Source: a virus
Virus record (IMG/VR): IMGVR_UViG_3300034118_001069
Coordinates: 1-38,371 of that record
DNA length: 38,371 bases
Direction: 5' to 3' (one strand)
Shown: one piece after another, positions 20,806-30,117 of the stretch
Numbering within the stretch: the first letter of the stretch is position 1
How the letters are laid out: each line of letters starts with the position of its first letter
Program-made: the position numbers and the translations under genes
The notes under the pieces: generated by a model
Told to the model about the DNA's origin: nothing
The model's input: the letters and a program-made list of their open reading frames with translations, nothing else
Database searches by the model: none

Positions 20806-23800
20806 GCAGGACCATTTCGGGAGCGCTCTCGACGGCCGAGCGGCAGCCGGTTGTCAAATGGTCGCACGACGTCACCGCGCGCCGCGAGGTCTGGTCGTTC
20901 TCGCAGCTCGCGTCTCAGGCCAACGCGGACGTCGATACGGCCATCCCGCAGTCGTACGTCATGCGGTCGTCGGGAGCGCTGGCGTATGCGTCGTGGATGA
21001 GCACGACGGGCGTGCACCGCGTGCGCATCATCGACACGACGGTTGCGGCAGATTACGCGCTGTCGTCGACCAGCGCGACGACGGTCGCCGGCCGCTGCAT
21101 GCGCCCTGGGCTGGTCACGCTCGCGAACGGGCAGACGTGGCTGTATACGGCCGACCACGACGCGCTCGGCGTGCAGGTGCGTCGCGTACAGCTGACAGAC
21201 ACGACCAACCCGCTCTCCTTCGCGCTTGCGGATTTTGGCGCGATTTTCGGCGGCTCGGCATTCGCTTCCTTTTCGGTGGTCCAGCGCGTCGAAGCTGTGT
21301 GCCCGACCGAGCTCGGCGTAATCGTCTGTATCGGGTCGCACGATTTCACGGGCGGCCTGTCCACGCTGACGTTCTGGTGGCTGGACACGGGCGGCACGTC
21401 CTACGAGCTGTCGAACATCATCCAGATGCCGCTCACCACAGCCTATGCCGCCAACTGGGGCAGCGCGTGGTACGGCGGCGCGGAATACGCGTGCCACGTC
21501 ACGGCAGCGGCGATAGACGACCGCATCGTGATCGTCGCATCTGATCAGGTGCGCGGGCGCGCGGTGTCGTGGACCGTGCAGCACGGCGTCGAGTCCAGCG
21601 TGCGCCCTGTGGCGCCGATCGACCCCGAGGCCGCGCTGCTCTCTCTCATGCCCTACAGCATCACGGCGATCAACGGCACGCTGTATCTCACGGCCCGTTT
21701 TGCGCGGCAGTCGCGCATCACCGAGACGACGACGGTCGAGGCAGCCGCGTGGGATCTCGCGCTCGTCAGTGCCGACGGCGAGAACTGGTCCTTCGGCGAG
21801 CTGTCGTCGTGGCTGACGTCGGCATCGCTGCGCGGCACGCTGCTCATGCGCGCCGACAGCCCGACCGTGCTCGTCTACGCCGGCAACATGCGCGCGTATG
21901 CGTCGGCCGTCACGCAGCTGCAGGCGCCGTCGGCCGCGCAGGACTCGTCGCTGAACGACTGGCTGCGCGCGTGGGAGCTGCACCAGGTCAGCGACGCAGC
22001 AGACAGTCTGCGCGTGACCCTGGCCGACGAATCACTGAGCGGCGGCGGATCGGCGCTTGCAGCCGTAACGCATTTGGTGGACGGCGCGACCATCGCGCTG
22101 CGCAGCGGGCTTGACGGCACGCTCGTCGACGTGGGGCGCTACGTCATCGACGACAGCGGGCAGGACATCGCCGCAAGCGGATTCGGCGCGCGCGAGATCA
22201 CGGCGATCGATCGCGGCAGTGCGCAGCTCATCGATTACGTCACGCCAATCGACGCCGACCTGCGCGGGCGCGCGACGTATGCGTCTGCGCTGACGGACAT
22301 CGATGACCTCGACGTGATGACGCCCGTGCGCGGCGACGAGGGCGACGAAGAGGTGCGCGGCACGTCGACCGGCCTGCAATACTCCGGGCTCAACAACCCG
22401 TTCGTCGGGTTTGCCGGCGAGGCCGAGGACAGCGGCGACGTCATCATGGCTGCGACGATCAAATTTACCGGCACGAACACGTGCGCGCTGTCGTCGGTTG
22501 GCTTTGTGTTCGGCGCAAACCGCGAGGGCGGCGGCAACGTGATGCTGCTGCCGAAAGCCAACGCGTGGACGGGCTACACGCAGACAAAGCCGCGCGTGCG
22601 CGCGCTGTCGCTGAAAGCCGTCGACCCTGACCAGCCGCAGAAAGACGACACGGGATGGAACATGGGCGAACGTGTCAACGCGCTGTGGGCGGCCATCGCC
22701 GCAGGCGCGATCCGCACCGAGGCGATCAGCGGCGCGTATGTCACGGAGCCGGTGTGGACGGCAGACGCCGACACCGAATACGACGTCGTGCTGCGCGTGT
22801 TCGGCATGCGCGTGCAGCTCTACGTCAAAGAGCGCGTGACGGCCGCGGCGACGATCGCGGCCAGCAGCGCCTACACACTCGTGTCCGAATTTTTGTTCGA
22901 TTACCGGGCGCAGCGCAGCCAGGTCGGCCGCGACTCGATCGGCATTGCAATCAGCACCGACGTGGCCGGCAGCGCGGAATGGTTCCAGCAGGCGAAATAC
23001 GGCGACATCCGCGCGCAGCTGAGCTACGCGAGCAACGACGATTCATTCTCGCGGCTCTATCAGACCGGTCAGCGCAGCACGACTACTGGCACGCTTATCA
23101 ACAACATCGCGTCGACGGCGGCGCTGGCCATCGGCATGCGCGTGCGACTGGTCGCGCCTGTGGCCGACACGATCGCGACCATCGTCAACGTGCAGCCCAG
23201 CAGCATCACGACCGATGTAAACCTGATTGTGTGGGACAACGGCGGAACGCTCGTCAACAACTATTACATCGACATTTATCTGCTGTCGGTCGGCGATACG
23301 TCCGGCATGGCAGACAGCGGCGGATCGCGTGAGACGACCAGCGGCGGCACCGTCGTGACGACCGATCAGGGGACTGTCAAGCTTTCGACGATCTCGTACG
23401 GACGCGCGATTTTCATCAGCGAGGACAACACGGCGGCAAGCATCCGCGCGATCGGCACGGATGGGCAGGTGCATCAGATTTACAGCCGCTCGCCGTCGAC
23501 GTACGGCGCATGGGACGACACCAACCCGCTGCCGAGCGGCGCGAGCGGATACAGCGGCAGCGCACCGTCGGCGTGGCGCATGGTCTATCACCACGGGCGC
23601 TTTTTCGACGGCGCGGCGTCGGCCGTCGGCATCCCGGACGGCACGTCGACGCCGCAATACATGCTCGTCGGCAAAGAGCGCATGCGCTACCTGCAGGTCT
23701 CGTTCGCCAAACGCGGCGTGTATCCGGGCGACGCGGCCAACAATCACACGTGGGTCATCATGCCTGCGTACTACGCACCTCTGCCGAGCATCAGCGCGGG

Positions 23801-25451
23801 CAGCACGCAGCTGCGCAACTGGCGCGACGTGTCCGGCAACCAGCCCGGCGACGACCTCGGCCTGATCTCCAATGCGGCGGGCCTGCTGGCCGAAATCGTG
23901 AGTCGCTCCAACTCCTCGAACGCCGACCCGGTGGACGCGGTGTATCGCGTTGCGAGCGCCACGTACATCTCGTCGCCGACGACGAGCAGCACGTCATACG
24001 TGACGCTCGACGCGCCGTATCCGTCTCCGATCGTCGGCGTGGCGACCAGCGGCAGCGCCGTTACGCGGCAGGGCGACATGCTCGTGCTAAGCGGACGCGC
24101 GCAGGACGGCACGGCCAAAGAGCGGCACGACGCCGACGCGCCCGTGCTGTATCTGCCGCGCAACACGGACGAGTCAATCAACGGCGTCACGGTATCGCAC
24201 CTGGCGGCGTGGTCCGGCCGCGTGGTGACGGTCGAAGACGCTGTGCGCAGGCTGGCGGCGCAGGCCGGCATGCGCGATGCGGCATTCCGCAACGATCACA
24301 CGACGCCGACGAGCGACGCGTCGCTGACGCTGACCACCACGGCCCAGTCGATGCCGGCGCGGGCGAGCGCCAGCAATTTCGTGCTGCGCGGGCGCGTGCA
24401 CATCGGCGGCAATTCGACCAGCGGCACGGGCGACGCCGGCGTCACCGGCCGCAAACGCCTGCAGATTGATTTCCGGAGCTACTACCGGCTGACGATCGAG
24501 CAATACGCGACCGCGGCAGACTACGCAGCAGGGCGAGCCGGCAACATTCGCATCGGGCTGGCCACGACGAGCACGGCGGTGACAGCCGCGGCCGACGGCA
24601 TCCGCTGGCTGGCGCAGACACCGGGCATCCCGGTCACGGCGCGCAACCTCGCCGGGTCGGTGTCCGGGTCGTCGCCGAATTACACGCTCGCCGAGGATAC
24701 GACGCGGCTTGTGGACCTCATGGTCGCCGTGCAGGACGATCGCGTGAGCGTCGAAATAAACGGGCAGCCGCTGTGGGTGTTTGATCTGTCGCGCATCCCA
24801 TTCCGCTCGTATGCAGCCGGGCCGGTGCAGATCAGCTACAGCACGATCCCGGGGTCGTACACGTCGACGTGGCGGCTCGCCGAGCTGTGCGACGAGATCA
24901 CGACGCGCCACACGATGCGCGAGGGCGGCACGGCCGCGTCTGCCATCGCCGCGCTCACGCAGTCGCGCCACATCCGCAGTCGCGCGACGCCGACGGGCGG
25001 CATTGAATGGTCGCGGTTCTGGGCGCGCGACAACGCCGGGACGATGGGCGACAACGTGCTGCGCGTGCGCAGCGGGTTTGACGGGCGCAGCAAGCGCGGG
25101 CATTTGAAAGTGAACGGCGCGACCAGCGGCGAATACCTCGACGAGGCATTCATCCGCAACTACGGCTACCGGTTCGGCGCTTCGGACAATGACACGGCGT
25201 CGAGTTACTCGCTGGCGGCGGCGGACGCGCAGCTGCTCGCGCGCGAAGCAGAAGAATTCCGGCAGCCGCGCACACTCGATGGCGGCGGCTTCCTGGAAAT
25301 TCAGCCCGAGGACCAGATCACAGTGTCAACCGATGCCGGCGGCGACCGGCCAACGATCAACGAAACGCTGGCGGTGACGTCGGCGCGGCTTTACACGACG
25401 GACGACCTGCGCGCGGTGCGCGGGTCGTACGAAGCGAGGGTGACGGCATGA
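20802..25451 (+). CDS. Giant tail-tip / tail-hub protein
   Basis: A 1549-residue protein, the largest in the genome, almost entirely beta-structured and rich in Ala, Thr, Ser and Asp. Two regions look like laminin-G/concanavalin-type beta sandwiches (about 590-740 and 1180-1340, the second containing VEINGQPLWVFDLSRI). Such folds in phage tails often bind sugars. The last 200 residues (LLAREAEEFRQPRTLDGGGF, LEIQPEDQITVSTD) resemble the end of tail-hub proteins, which is a weak resemblance. ATG 20802 overlaps the previous stop. It probably forms the tail tip and takes part in host recognition. Internal domain borders are estimates by eye. Confidence 0.75.
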   Translation: MSRTISGALSTAERQPVVKWSHDVTARREVWSFSQLASQANADVDTAIPQSYVMRSSGALAYASWMSTTGVHRVRIIDTTVAADYALSSTSATTVAGRCMRPGLVTLANGQTWLYTADHDALGVQVRRVQLTDTTNPLSFALADFGAIFGGSAFASFSVVQRVEAVCPTELGVIVCIGSHDFTGGLSTLTFWWLDTGGTSYELSNIIQMPLTTAYAANWGSAWYGGAEYACHVTAAAIDDRIVIVASDQVRGRAVSWTVQHGVESSVRPVAPIDPEAALLSLMPYSITAINGTLYLTARFARQSRITETTTVEAAAWDLALVSADGENWSFGELSSWLTSASLRGTLLMRADSPTVLVYAGNMRAYASAVTQLQAPSAAQDSSLNDWLRAWELHQVSDAADSLRVTLADESLSGGGSALAAVTHLVDGATIALRSGLDGTLVDVGRYVIDDSGQDIAASGFGAREITAIDRGSAQLIDYVTPIDADLRGRATYASALTDIDDLDVMTPVRGDEGDEEVRGTSTGLQYSGLNNPFVGFAGEAEDSGDVIMAATIKFTGTNTCALSSVGFVFGANREGGGNVMLLPKANAWTGYTQTKPRVRALSLKAVDPDQPQKDDTGWNMGERVNALWAAIAAGAIRTEAISGAYVTEPVWTADADTEYDVVLRVFGMRVQLYVKERVTAAATIAASSAYTLVSEFLFDYRAQRSQVGRDSIGIAISTDVAGSAEWFQQAKYGDIRAQLSYASNDDSFSRLYQTGQRSTTTGTLINNIASTAALAIGMRVRLVAPVADTIATIVNVQPSSITTDVNLIVWDNGGTLVNNYYIDIYLLSVGDTSGMADSGGSRETTSGGTVVTTDQGTVKLSTISYGRAIFISEDNTAASIRAIGTDGQVHQIYSRSPSTYGAWDDTNPLPSGASGYSGSAPSAWRMVYHHGRFFDGAASAVGIPDGTSTPQYMLVGKERMRYLQVSFAKRGVYPGDAANNHTWVIMPAYYAPLPSISAGSTQLRNWRDVSGNQPGDDLGLISNAAGLLAEIVSRSNSSNADPVDAVYRVASATYISSPTTSSTSYVTLDAPYPSPIVGVATSGSAVTRQGDMLVLSGRAQDGTAKERHDADAPVLYLPRNTDESINGVTVSHLAAWSGRVVTVEDAVRRLAAQAGMRDAAFRNDHTTPTSDASLTLTTTAQSMPARASASNFVLRGRVHIGGNSTSGTGDAGVTGRKRLQIDFRSYYRLTIEQYATAADYAAGRAGNIRIGLATTSTAVTAAADGIRWLAQTPGIPVTARNLAGSVSGSSPNYTLAEDTTRLVDLMVAVQDDRVSVEINGQPLWVFDLSRIPFRSYAAGPVQISYSTIPGSYTSTWRLAELCDEITTRHTMREGGTAASAIAALTQSRHIRSRATPTGGIEWSRFWARDNAGTMGDNVLRVRSGFDGRSKRGHLKVNGATSGEYLDEAFIRNYGYRFGASDNDTASSYSLAAADAQLLAREAEEFRQPRTLDGGGFLEIQPEDQITVSTDAGGDRPTINETLAVTSARLYTTDDLRAVRGSYEARVTA

Positions 25452-28345
25452 GCGATTTTCTCGGCGAGGTGGGCAGGCGCGAAGCGCCAATGCGGAGCGC
25501 GACCGTGCTCAGCGTCACAAACAGTCGAGCAAAAATCGAGCTGTCCACCGGCGCGGTGATCCCGTCGGCGCTGCTCGTCGGTGCGACATACGCCGGCGCG
25601 CATGTGCGCGTCGCCTACCAGGACGGGCAGTATGTCGTGTACGGCAGCGGCGGCAGCGGGATGCCGAGCGTGTCCGTCGGCGCGTCGTCGGTCGGCGGCA
25701 CATCCGTCGTCGGCGGCACGCCCAGCCCGCACGACTGGCTCGGCAGTCACCACACGCTTCCGAGCGGCGCGGCGGGTCTGTTCGCGGCAACGCCGGCCTC
25801 CTCGAGCGGCGCGGTGTCGATGCGCGCGATGGCGCTGTCGGATTTTCAGGGCGCCGCGGACGCGCGCTACGCGCTGCAGAGCACGGCGATCACGGCCGGC
25901 GCGGGCCTGACCGGCAACGGCACGCTCGGCGCGTCGTTCACCATGAACGTCGGCGCAGGAGACGGGATCACGGCAGACGCCGACGCCGTGCGCGTGCGAC
26001 GCGCGACGACAAGCGGCCTCGCGTTCAGCGGCGGCGGGCTGGCCGTCGGCGCAGGAGACGGCGTCAGTGTGCTCACGGACACCGTCGCCGTCAACCAGGC
26101 ATACGCGTTCGGCTGGAGCGGCGTGCACACGCACAGCGCACGGCCCGTGTTCAGCGCAGGCGCGACCGTCGCCGCCGGCCAGACGCTGCGCTTTGGCGCA
26201 GACGTCGATCTTCAGCGCAAAGCCGCCAACATTTTGTCTTTGGCGTCCGGCGACAACATGGAGTCGACGACGTTCCAGTCCGGCGTAAGCGGCTGGAATA
26301 TCACCAGCGCAGGGGACGCTGAGTTCAACAACGTGCGCGTGCGCGGCGAGCTGAGCGCATCCGTGTTTACGATTAACGAAATTGCCGCGTCTGCCGGCAC
26401 GCTCGGCGTATTCAAGAGCGCAGGCGTGGTGTGGGCAAGCTTTACGACGCCGAGCGCCCTCAATGGCGCCGGCACACTGCTTGCCAAGAACAGCGACGCC
26501 GACGCGCCGCTGTTTGCGGTCGGCGACATGCTCGAAATCAAGGCGTGGACGGGCACAGCGATCGTGGACATATGGCTCCAGGTGACCGCGCGCACAAACA
26601 ACACCGCGCACACTTCGTACAGCGTCACGCTGCGCAGCGGATCGACTGCCGTGCTGATCCCGGCCGGCGTGGCAATCGCCGATTGGGGCCCGAGTGGATC
26701 AGGCGCGGTGACGCTGAGCGCCGACGGGACGATCGGCGCATCGGCAAACCTGTCGGTCCAATCGCACGCCGGCAGCCCGTGGAGCGCTCGCACGCTGCAC
26801 CTGCGCCTCGGCAACCTCAACGGCAGCTACGGCTACAGCACAAATACGTATGGGTTTGCGACCGGCAACAGCGCGACAACGTTTCTGGCCGTCGATTCGA
26901 CCAACGGGCTTCGCATCGTCGACGACACGACAACGCGTTTCCAGGTAGACGCGGCTGGGGCGATGACCATCCGCAACGCGGCCGGCAGCGCAGTGATTAC
27001 GATGGACAGCACGAGCGCGCGCATCGACAACGTGCTAAACATCGGCACAAACGGCGGCATTTATCAAGGGACTGGAACATTTGCGTCTCCGACTACCGGC
27101 TTAAAAATATGGAACGCTTCCGGCGTCGGCCTCATCGGAGGCTACGGCAGCGGAGCGTTGCAATGGTACGCAGGCACAGACGGGAAGTTGTACGCTGGCG
27201 GAGGAGACGTGACTCTGTCGAGCACAGGCGTGTCTGTGGCGCCAAATGTCGGCTTAAGAGGCATTACTTGGACGCTCGAAAATGGGTATCGTTTTACGGC
27301 CGCCGCAACCACAACATTCCTGGGTTTGTACGACTCGACCAACGATACGGTGCAGCACACGATGCACCTGCTCAATGTAGGGTCTTACGGGTCTCGCATC
27401 ATTTCAATTTCCGGCGAATCGACCAACGCAACGTGGACCACTGCTGGAGTGGACATCAAAGCCGTGAATACCGCGGGGACAACAACGTTGTCTGTTCGGC
27501 AGGGCGCTGTGTCTGTTGACAACGCTTCGCTCAGCGTCGATTACGGCTTGAACGTCGGCACTGCAACGGGAGCAACGACCGGGCAGGTCAAAGCCTCGGC
27601 TGGCCTGAGTGCTACAACGGGAACATTTAGCGGCGACGTAAGCGCAAACGACGCGGCGTTTAGCGGAGGCCTCAACGTCGGCAGCGCGACGGGAGCGGCG
27701 GCTGGGGCAATCAAGGCGTCGGCCGGCATCAGCGGCACGACGGGGACGTTTAGCAGCACGGTGAGCGGAACGTCCGGCACGTTTACGACCGGCCTCAACG
27801 TCGGCATTGCGACGGGAGCGGGGGCTGGGCAGATCAAAGCCGCAAACGTCGTTTTGAGCGCATACCTAATCGTTGGCACGGAAGCAACTTTTTCTGGGCC
27901 GATTTTTGCGAATGATTATCTTTCTTGTTCGGGTCACATGGTTGTTGACGGAGATATGGTTGTTGACGGACAGCTGGAGTCCAGTTTTTCTAATACGTGG
28001 ATTAACACAAGCCTCACTTTTAACACAAGCTGGTCAAATTTTGCCGCGGACGAAACCACGTGGTCGTTTGCTCGCTACAAACGCGTAGGCGATTTTGTGT
28101 TTTTGCGGGGCATGATCAAAAGGGCGTCCGGAACCGGATTGTCACTTTCGCCATTTACGCTTCCCGCAAATTTTCGGCCCGCAAAACGGCTAATTTGCGC
28201 CGTCATGGCGCTGCGCAACGGGCAGACTGACGAATCAATCAGAGCAGACGTGCTTGCTACCGGGGTGGTCCAATTTTCAAATATTGGCACGACGTCTGCA
28301 TATGATTACATTTCCCTGAATGGTATTGTTTTCAGCGTCGTTTAG
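25448..28345 (+). CDS. Tail fibre / receptor-binding protein
   Basis: A 965-residue protein. Residues 15-70 form a small OB-like barrel (ATVLSVTNSRAKIELSTGAV, AHVRVAYQDGQYVVYGS) that could attach to the tail tip. The middle is a long Gly/Ala/Thr/Ser-rich beta-fibre (TTSGLAFSGGGLAVGAGDG). A regular 41-residue repeat beginning GLNVG lies at about 700-800. The C-terminal 120 residues (FARYKRVGDFVFLRGMIKRA, LPANFRPAKRLICAVMALRN) are a tip domain of a type widespread in phage fibres and probably bind the host receptor. The DNA of the last roughly 500 bases is clearly richer in A and T than upstream, suggesting exchange of the tip. Confidence 0.85.
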   Translation: MSDFLGEVGRREAPMRSATVLSVTNSRAKIELSTGAVIPSALLVGATYAGAHVRVAYQDGQYVVYGSGGSGMPSVSVGASSVGGTSVVGGTPSPHDWLGSHHTLPSGAAGLFAATPASSSGAVSMRAMALSDFQGAADARYALQSTAITAGAGLTGNGTLGASFTMNVGAGDGITADADAVRVRRATTSGLAFSGGGLAVGAGDGVSVLTDTVAVNQAYAFGWSGVHTHSARPVFSAGATVAAGQTLRFGADVDLQRKAANILSLASGDNMESTTFQSGVSGWNITSAGDAEFNNVRVRGELSASVFTINEIAASAGTLGVFKSAGVVWASFTTPSALNGAGTLLAKNSDADAPLFAVGDMLEIKAWTGTAIVDIWLQVTARTNNTAHTSYSVTLRSGSTAVLIPAGVAIADWGPSGSGAVTLSADGTIGASANLSVQSHAGSPWSARTLHLRLGNLNGSYGYSTNTYGFATGNSATTFLAVDSTNGLRIVDDTTTRFQVDAAGAMTIRNAAGSAVITMDSTSARIDNVLNIGTNGGIYQGTGTFASPTTGLKIWNASGVGLIGGYGSGALQWYAGTDGKLYAGGGDVTLSSTGVSVAPNVGLRGITWTLENGYRFTAAATTTFLGLYDSTNDTVQHTMHLLNVGSYGSRIISISGESTNATWTTAGVDIKAVNTAGTTTLSVRQGAVSVDNASLSVDYGLNVGTATGATTGQVKASAGLSATTGTFSGDVSANDAAFSGGLNVGSATGAAAGAIKASAGISGTTGTFSSTVSGTSGTFTTGLNVGIATGAGAGQIKAANVVLSAYLIVGTEATFSGPIFANDYLSCSGHMVVDGDMVVDGQLESSFSNTWINTSLTFNTSWSNFAADETTWSFARYKRVGDFVFLRGMIKRASGTGLSLSPFTLPANFRPAKRLICAVMALRNGQTDESIRADVLATGVVQFSNIGTTSAYDYISLNGIVFSVV
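27545..27850 (+). repeat. 123-base (41-residue) repeats in the fibre gene
   Basis: Copies start at 27545, 27668 and 27791 (the last partial), exactly 123 bases apart. Each unit begins GLNVG and contains ATGA..G..KA and, in full units, TTGTFS. Such repeats form regular turns of a trimeric fibre shaft and can vary in number by recombination. Confidence 0.85.
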
Positions 28346-28349
28346 TTCA

Positions 28350-28373
28350 TTAGGCCGACGACGCGCGGCCTGA
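28350..28373. terminator. Weak hairpin between convergent genes
   Basis: TTAGGCCG (28350-28357) can pair with CGGCCTGA (28366-28373), one G-U pair, loop of eight. It is in the 47-base gap between the fibre stop and the nuclease stop. Neither strand has a T-run behind it, so termination would be weak or factor-dependent. Confidence 0.35.
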
Positions 28374-28392
28374 TCAAGACGTAGTCAGGTCG

Positions 28393-29490
28393 TCAGCGTT
28401 GCGCAGCTCGGTATCCGGCGGCCTCCGCGTCGGCCGGCGCGGCAAAACACGCTTCTGGGTTCGTGCGGCTGTATGCGCTCTGCCCGGGCTGGTGATAGAT
28501 CCACGCCTCGCCCTGGTTGCCTTTGATCGGGTGCGACTCCGGGCAGGTGTTGGCGTCAATCGGCGCTGCGCTGCCGCCGGGTGACGCCGCGCCTGCCGCC
28601 GGCTGCGGTGGCGCGATGGGCTGTGATGCAGCGACGGGATTTGTTTTGCCGTCCGCTACGGTGCATGCGCCCCATAGCCCGATGCCCGCGTCCTGCGCAG
28701 CCCGCTCTGCAGCCTCGAAGCGTGCGGCGTGCTTCGTGTCGGGCTTGTATTGCTTGGCAAACGCTACGCCGGCCCGCACGAGCTCTTCGTTGACCATACG
28801 CCCATCCGGCAGATACACGTAGCGCAGCAGGCGGTCGTATTGATCGGCGTCGGTGCGGTCGCGCTCAAGGATCAGCGTCTGGCCGCTGATTAGCTGCGTG
28901 TTGTAAGTCGTTGCCTCTGCGGCAAAGCATTGCACCGGTTCTCCCGGGTCTTTTGATTCCGGCGTGTCGATGCCGATATAGCGCAGCGCCACTTCTGCTC
29001 CGTTGTAGATCGCGCGGATCGTGTCGCCGTCAACGACGCGCACGAGCGTAGCGCTTTCTCCCGCCGGCGGCGCAGCAGCTGGCGCGGCTGGCACGACGGA
29101 AACAGGAGCCGCAGAAACCGCCTCGGCAGTCGGCGCCGGCGCGAGCTCGACCGGTGCCGGCTCTGTCGACGCGACGGCTGGCGCTTCGGTCGGCGCAATT
29201 GTCGGCAGCGGTGCTTCCGTTGGGGGCGCAGTTGTGGGAAGTGGTGCTTCCGTCGGCGGCGGAATCGGCGTCGGCATGATCGTCGCGGTGGCTGGAGACG
29301 GGAATGTCGGTGCGACAAAGACGCTGCCACCCGGCGTCGGTGCAAGCCGTGGCCGTGCCGCTCGATTGGGCGACAGCGCTGCGGCCAGAAACGCCAACAT
29401 GCAGCAGGCCACGATGCCGACGCCACCGATCATCAGTTTGCCCAGTAAACCCGACTCCCATCGTCGACGCAAGTTATTTATCATCCTCAT
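28393..29490 (-). CDS. Secreted thermonuclease with sunset domain
   Basis: A 365-residue secreted or membrane-anchored nuclease. A hydrophobic signal-anchor lies at about residues 17-38 (LMIGGVGIVACCMLAFLAAA). A Pro/Thr/Glu/Ala linker of about 100 residues follows (repeats like PTEAPLPT). The micrococcal-nuclease (SNase) domain has VVDGDTIRA, LRYIGIDTPE, ERDRTDADQYDRLLRYVY and NEELVRAGVAFA, including the usual Asp, Arg and Glu catalytic residues. The C-terminal CPESHPIKGNQGEAWIYHQ to GYRAAQR part is a 'sunset' domain. The gene is set apart at the end of the late region, reads against it, and would act outside the cell, so it looks like a moron. ATG 29490 is preferred; in-frame TTG 29529 is possible. 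Confidence 0.88.
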   Translation of the reverse strand: MRMINNLRRRWESGLLGKLMIGGVGIVACCMLAFLAAALSPNRAARPRLAPTPGGSVFVAPTFPSPATATIMPTPIPPPTEAPLPTTAPPTEAPLPTIAPTEAPAVASTEPAPVELAPAPTAEAVSAAPVSVVPAAPAAAPPAGESATLVRVVDGDTIRAIYNGAEVALRYIGIDTPESKDPGEPVQCFAAEATTYNTQLISGQTLILERDRTDADQYDRLLRYVYLPDGRMVNEELVRAGVAFAKQYKPDTKHAARFEAAERAAQDAGIGLWGACTVADGKTNPVAASQPIAPPQPAAGAASPGGSAAPIDANTCPESHPIKGNQGEAWIYHQPGQSAYSRTNPEACFAAPADAEAAGYRAAQR

Positions 29491-29566
29491 AATTACGTCT
29501 ACTCTATGGCTAATTCCGGTTTGGCGCAACGAACAAACCTGTGAGTTTGCAGGCTAGAAACTGACA

Positions 29567-29621
29567 TCAAAGCCGCCGAAAAAGCAAAAGCCCGAACTGC
29601 GGCGGGGGACGCAGTTCGGGC
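29567..29621 (-). terminator. Intrinsic terminator of the leftward early operon
   Basis: A perfect 12-base stem, GCCCGAACTGCG (29590-29601) with CGCAGTTCGGGC (29610-29621), loop of eight. Read on the minus strand it is followed by TTTTGCTTTTT (29589 downward). It ends the long PL operon after the 29731-30117 gene and insulates the nuclease gene. Confidence 0.9.
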
Positions 29622-29637
29622 GGAGGAAGGCGGACAG

Positions 29638-29721
29638 CGCAGCGCGCGGATAGAGCCGGATGTCCGACGAAGCCACGTCCCCGGCCATCACCGTTGAATG
29701 GGACGTAGAGCGCGCGCTGCG
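29638..29721. repeat. Spaced inverted repeat downstream of the integrase operon
   Basis: CGCAGCGCGCG (29638-29648) and CGCGCGCTGCG (29711-29721) are perfect inverted copies 62 bases apart in the non-coding gap between the operon terminator and the 29731-30117 gene. It may be a long-range hairpin or part of a recombination site; the sequence does not decide. Confidence 0.4.
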
Positions 29722-29730
29722 TATGAGACT

Positions 29731-30117
29731 TTACGACGGCGCCGCCAAATTGCCAGACGGCATTGACCATGGCCATACAGGGATGATCAGCTCGAGATCC
29801 GCGGCCTCGGTGCGCGCGTGCGTCGCTTCATACACGCCCTTGATGGATTCATCAATTCGGGCGAGCATGCGGAAGCTCTCACGCATGTTGTGCACCTTAC
29901 GCGTCAGGCCCTCGCATCGCAGCCTGCGGTAGATCGTCGAGCGCGACACGCCCTGCGCCTGCGCCATGTCGTCGACATTCCCGCCGTGCTGTTTCGCCAG
30001 TGCAAGCAGCGCCTCGGCTTCTGGCGTGCGCGGCTTTCGCTCGGCTTCCTGCGCGGCGCGAAACTCAGCCCGCAGCGCGGACAGATTTGCGGAATCGACG
30101 GAGATGCGTGTCGTCAT
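29731..30117 (-). CDS. HTH protein at the end of the integrase operon
   Basis: A 128-residue DNA-binding protein. A central HTH, GNVDDMAQAQGVSRSTIYRR (residues 45-64), resembles the Fis/resolvase-type or MerR-like HTH used for site recognition. An N-terminal helical part is rich in Ala, Arg and Glu. The last 20 residues end in Pro and Trp (IIPVWPWSMP). Its ATG overlaps the previous stop, and it is the last gene before the terminator. Being two genes downstream of a serine integrase, it could be a recombination directionality factor or a regulator; both are inference from position. Confidence 0.75.
   Translation of the reverse strand: MTTRISVDSANLSALRAEFRAAQEAERKPRTPEAEALLALAKQHGGNVDDMAQAQGVSRSTIYRRLRCEGLTRKVHNMRESFRMLARIDESIKGVYEATHARTEAADLELIIPVWPWSMPSGNLAAPS

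Noticed and set aside
28350-28373. Strong bidirectional terminator between fibre and nuclease genes
   Set aside because: The hairpin is short and has no T-run on either strand; kept only as a weak feature.
29567-29776. Minus-strand open frame over the operon terminator
   Set aside because: It reads straight through the 12-base terminator hairpin and has no SD site.
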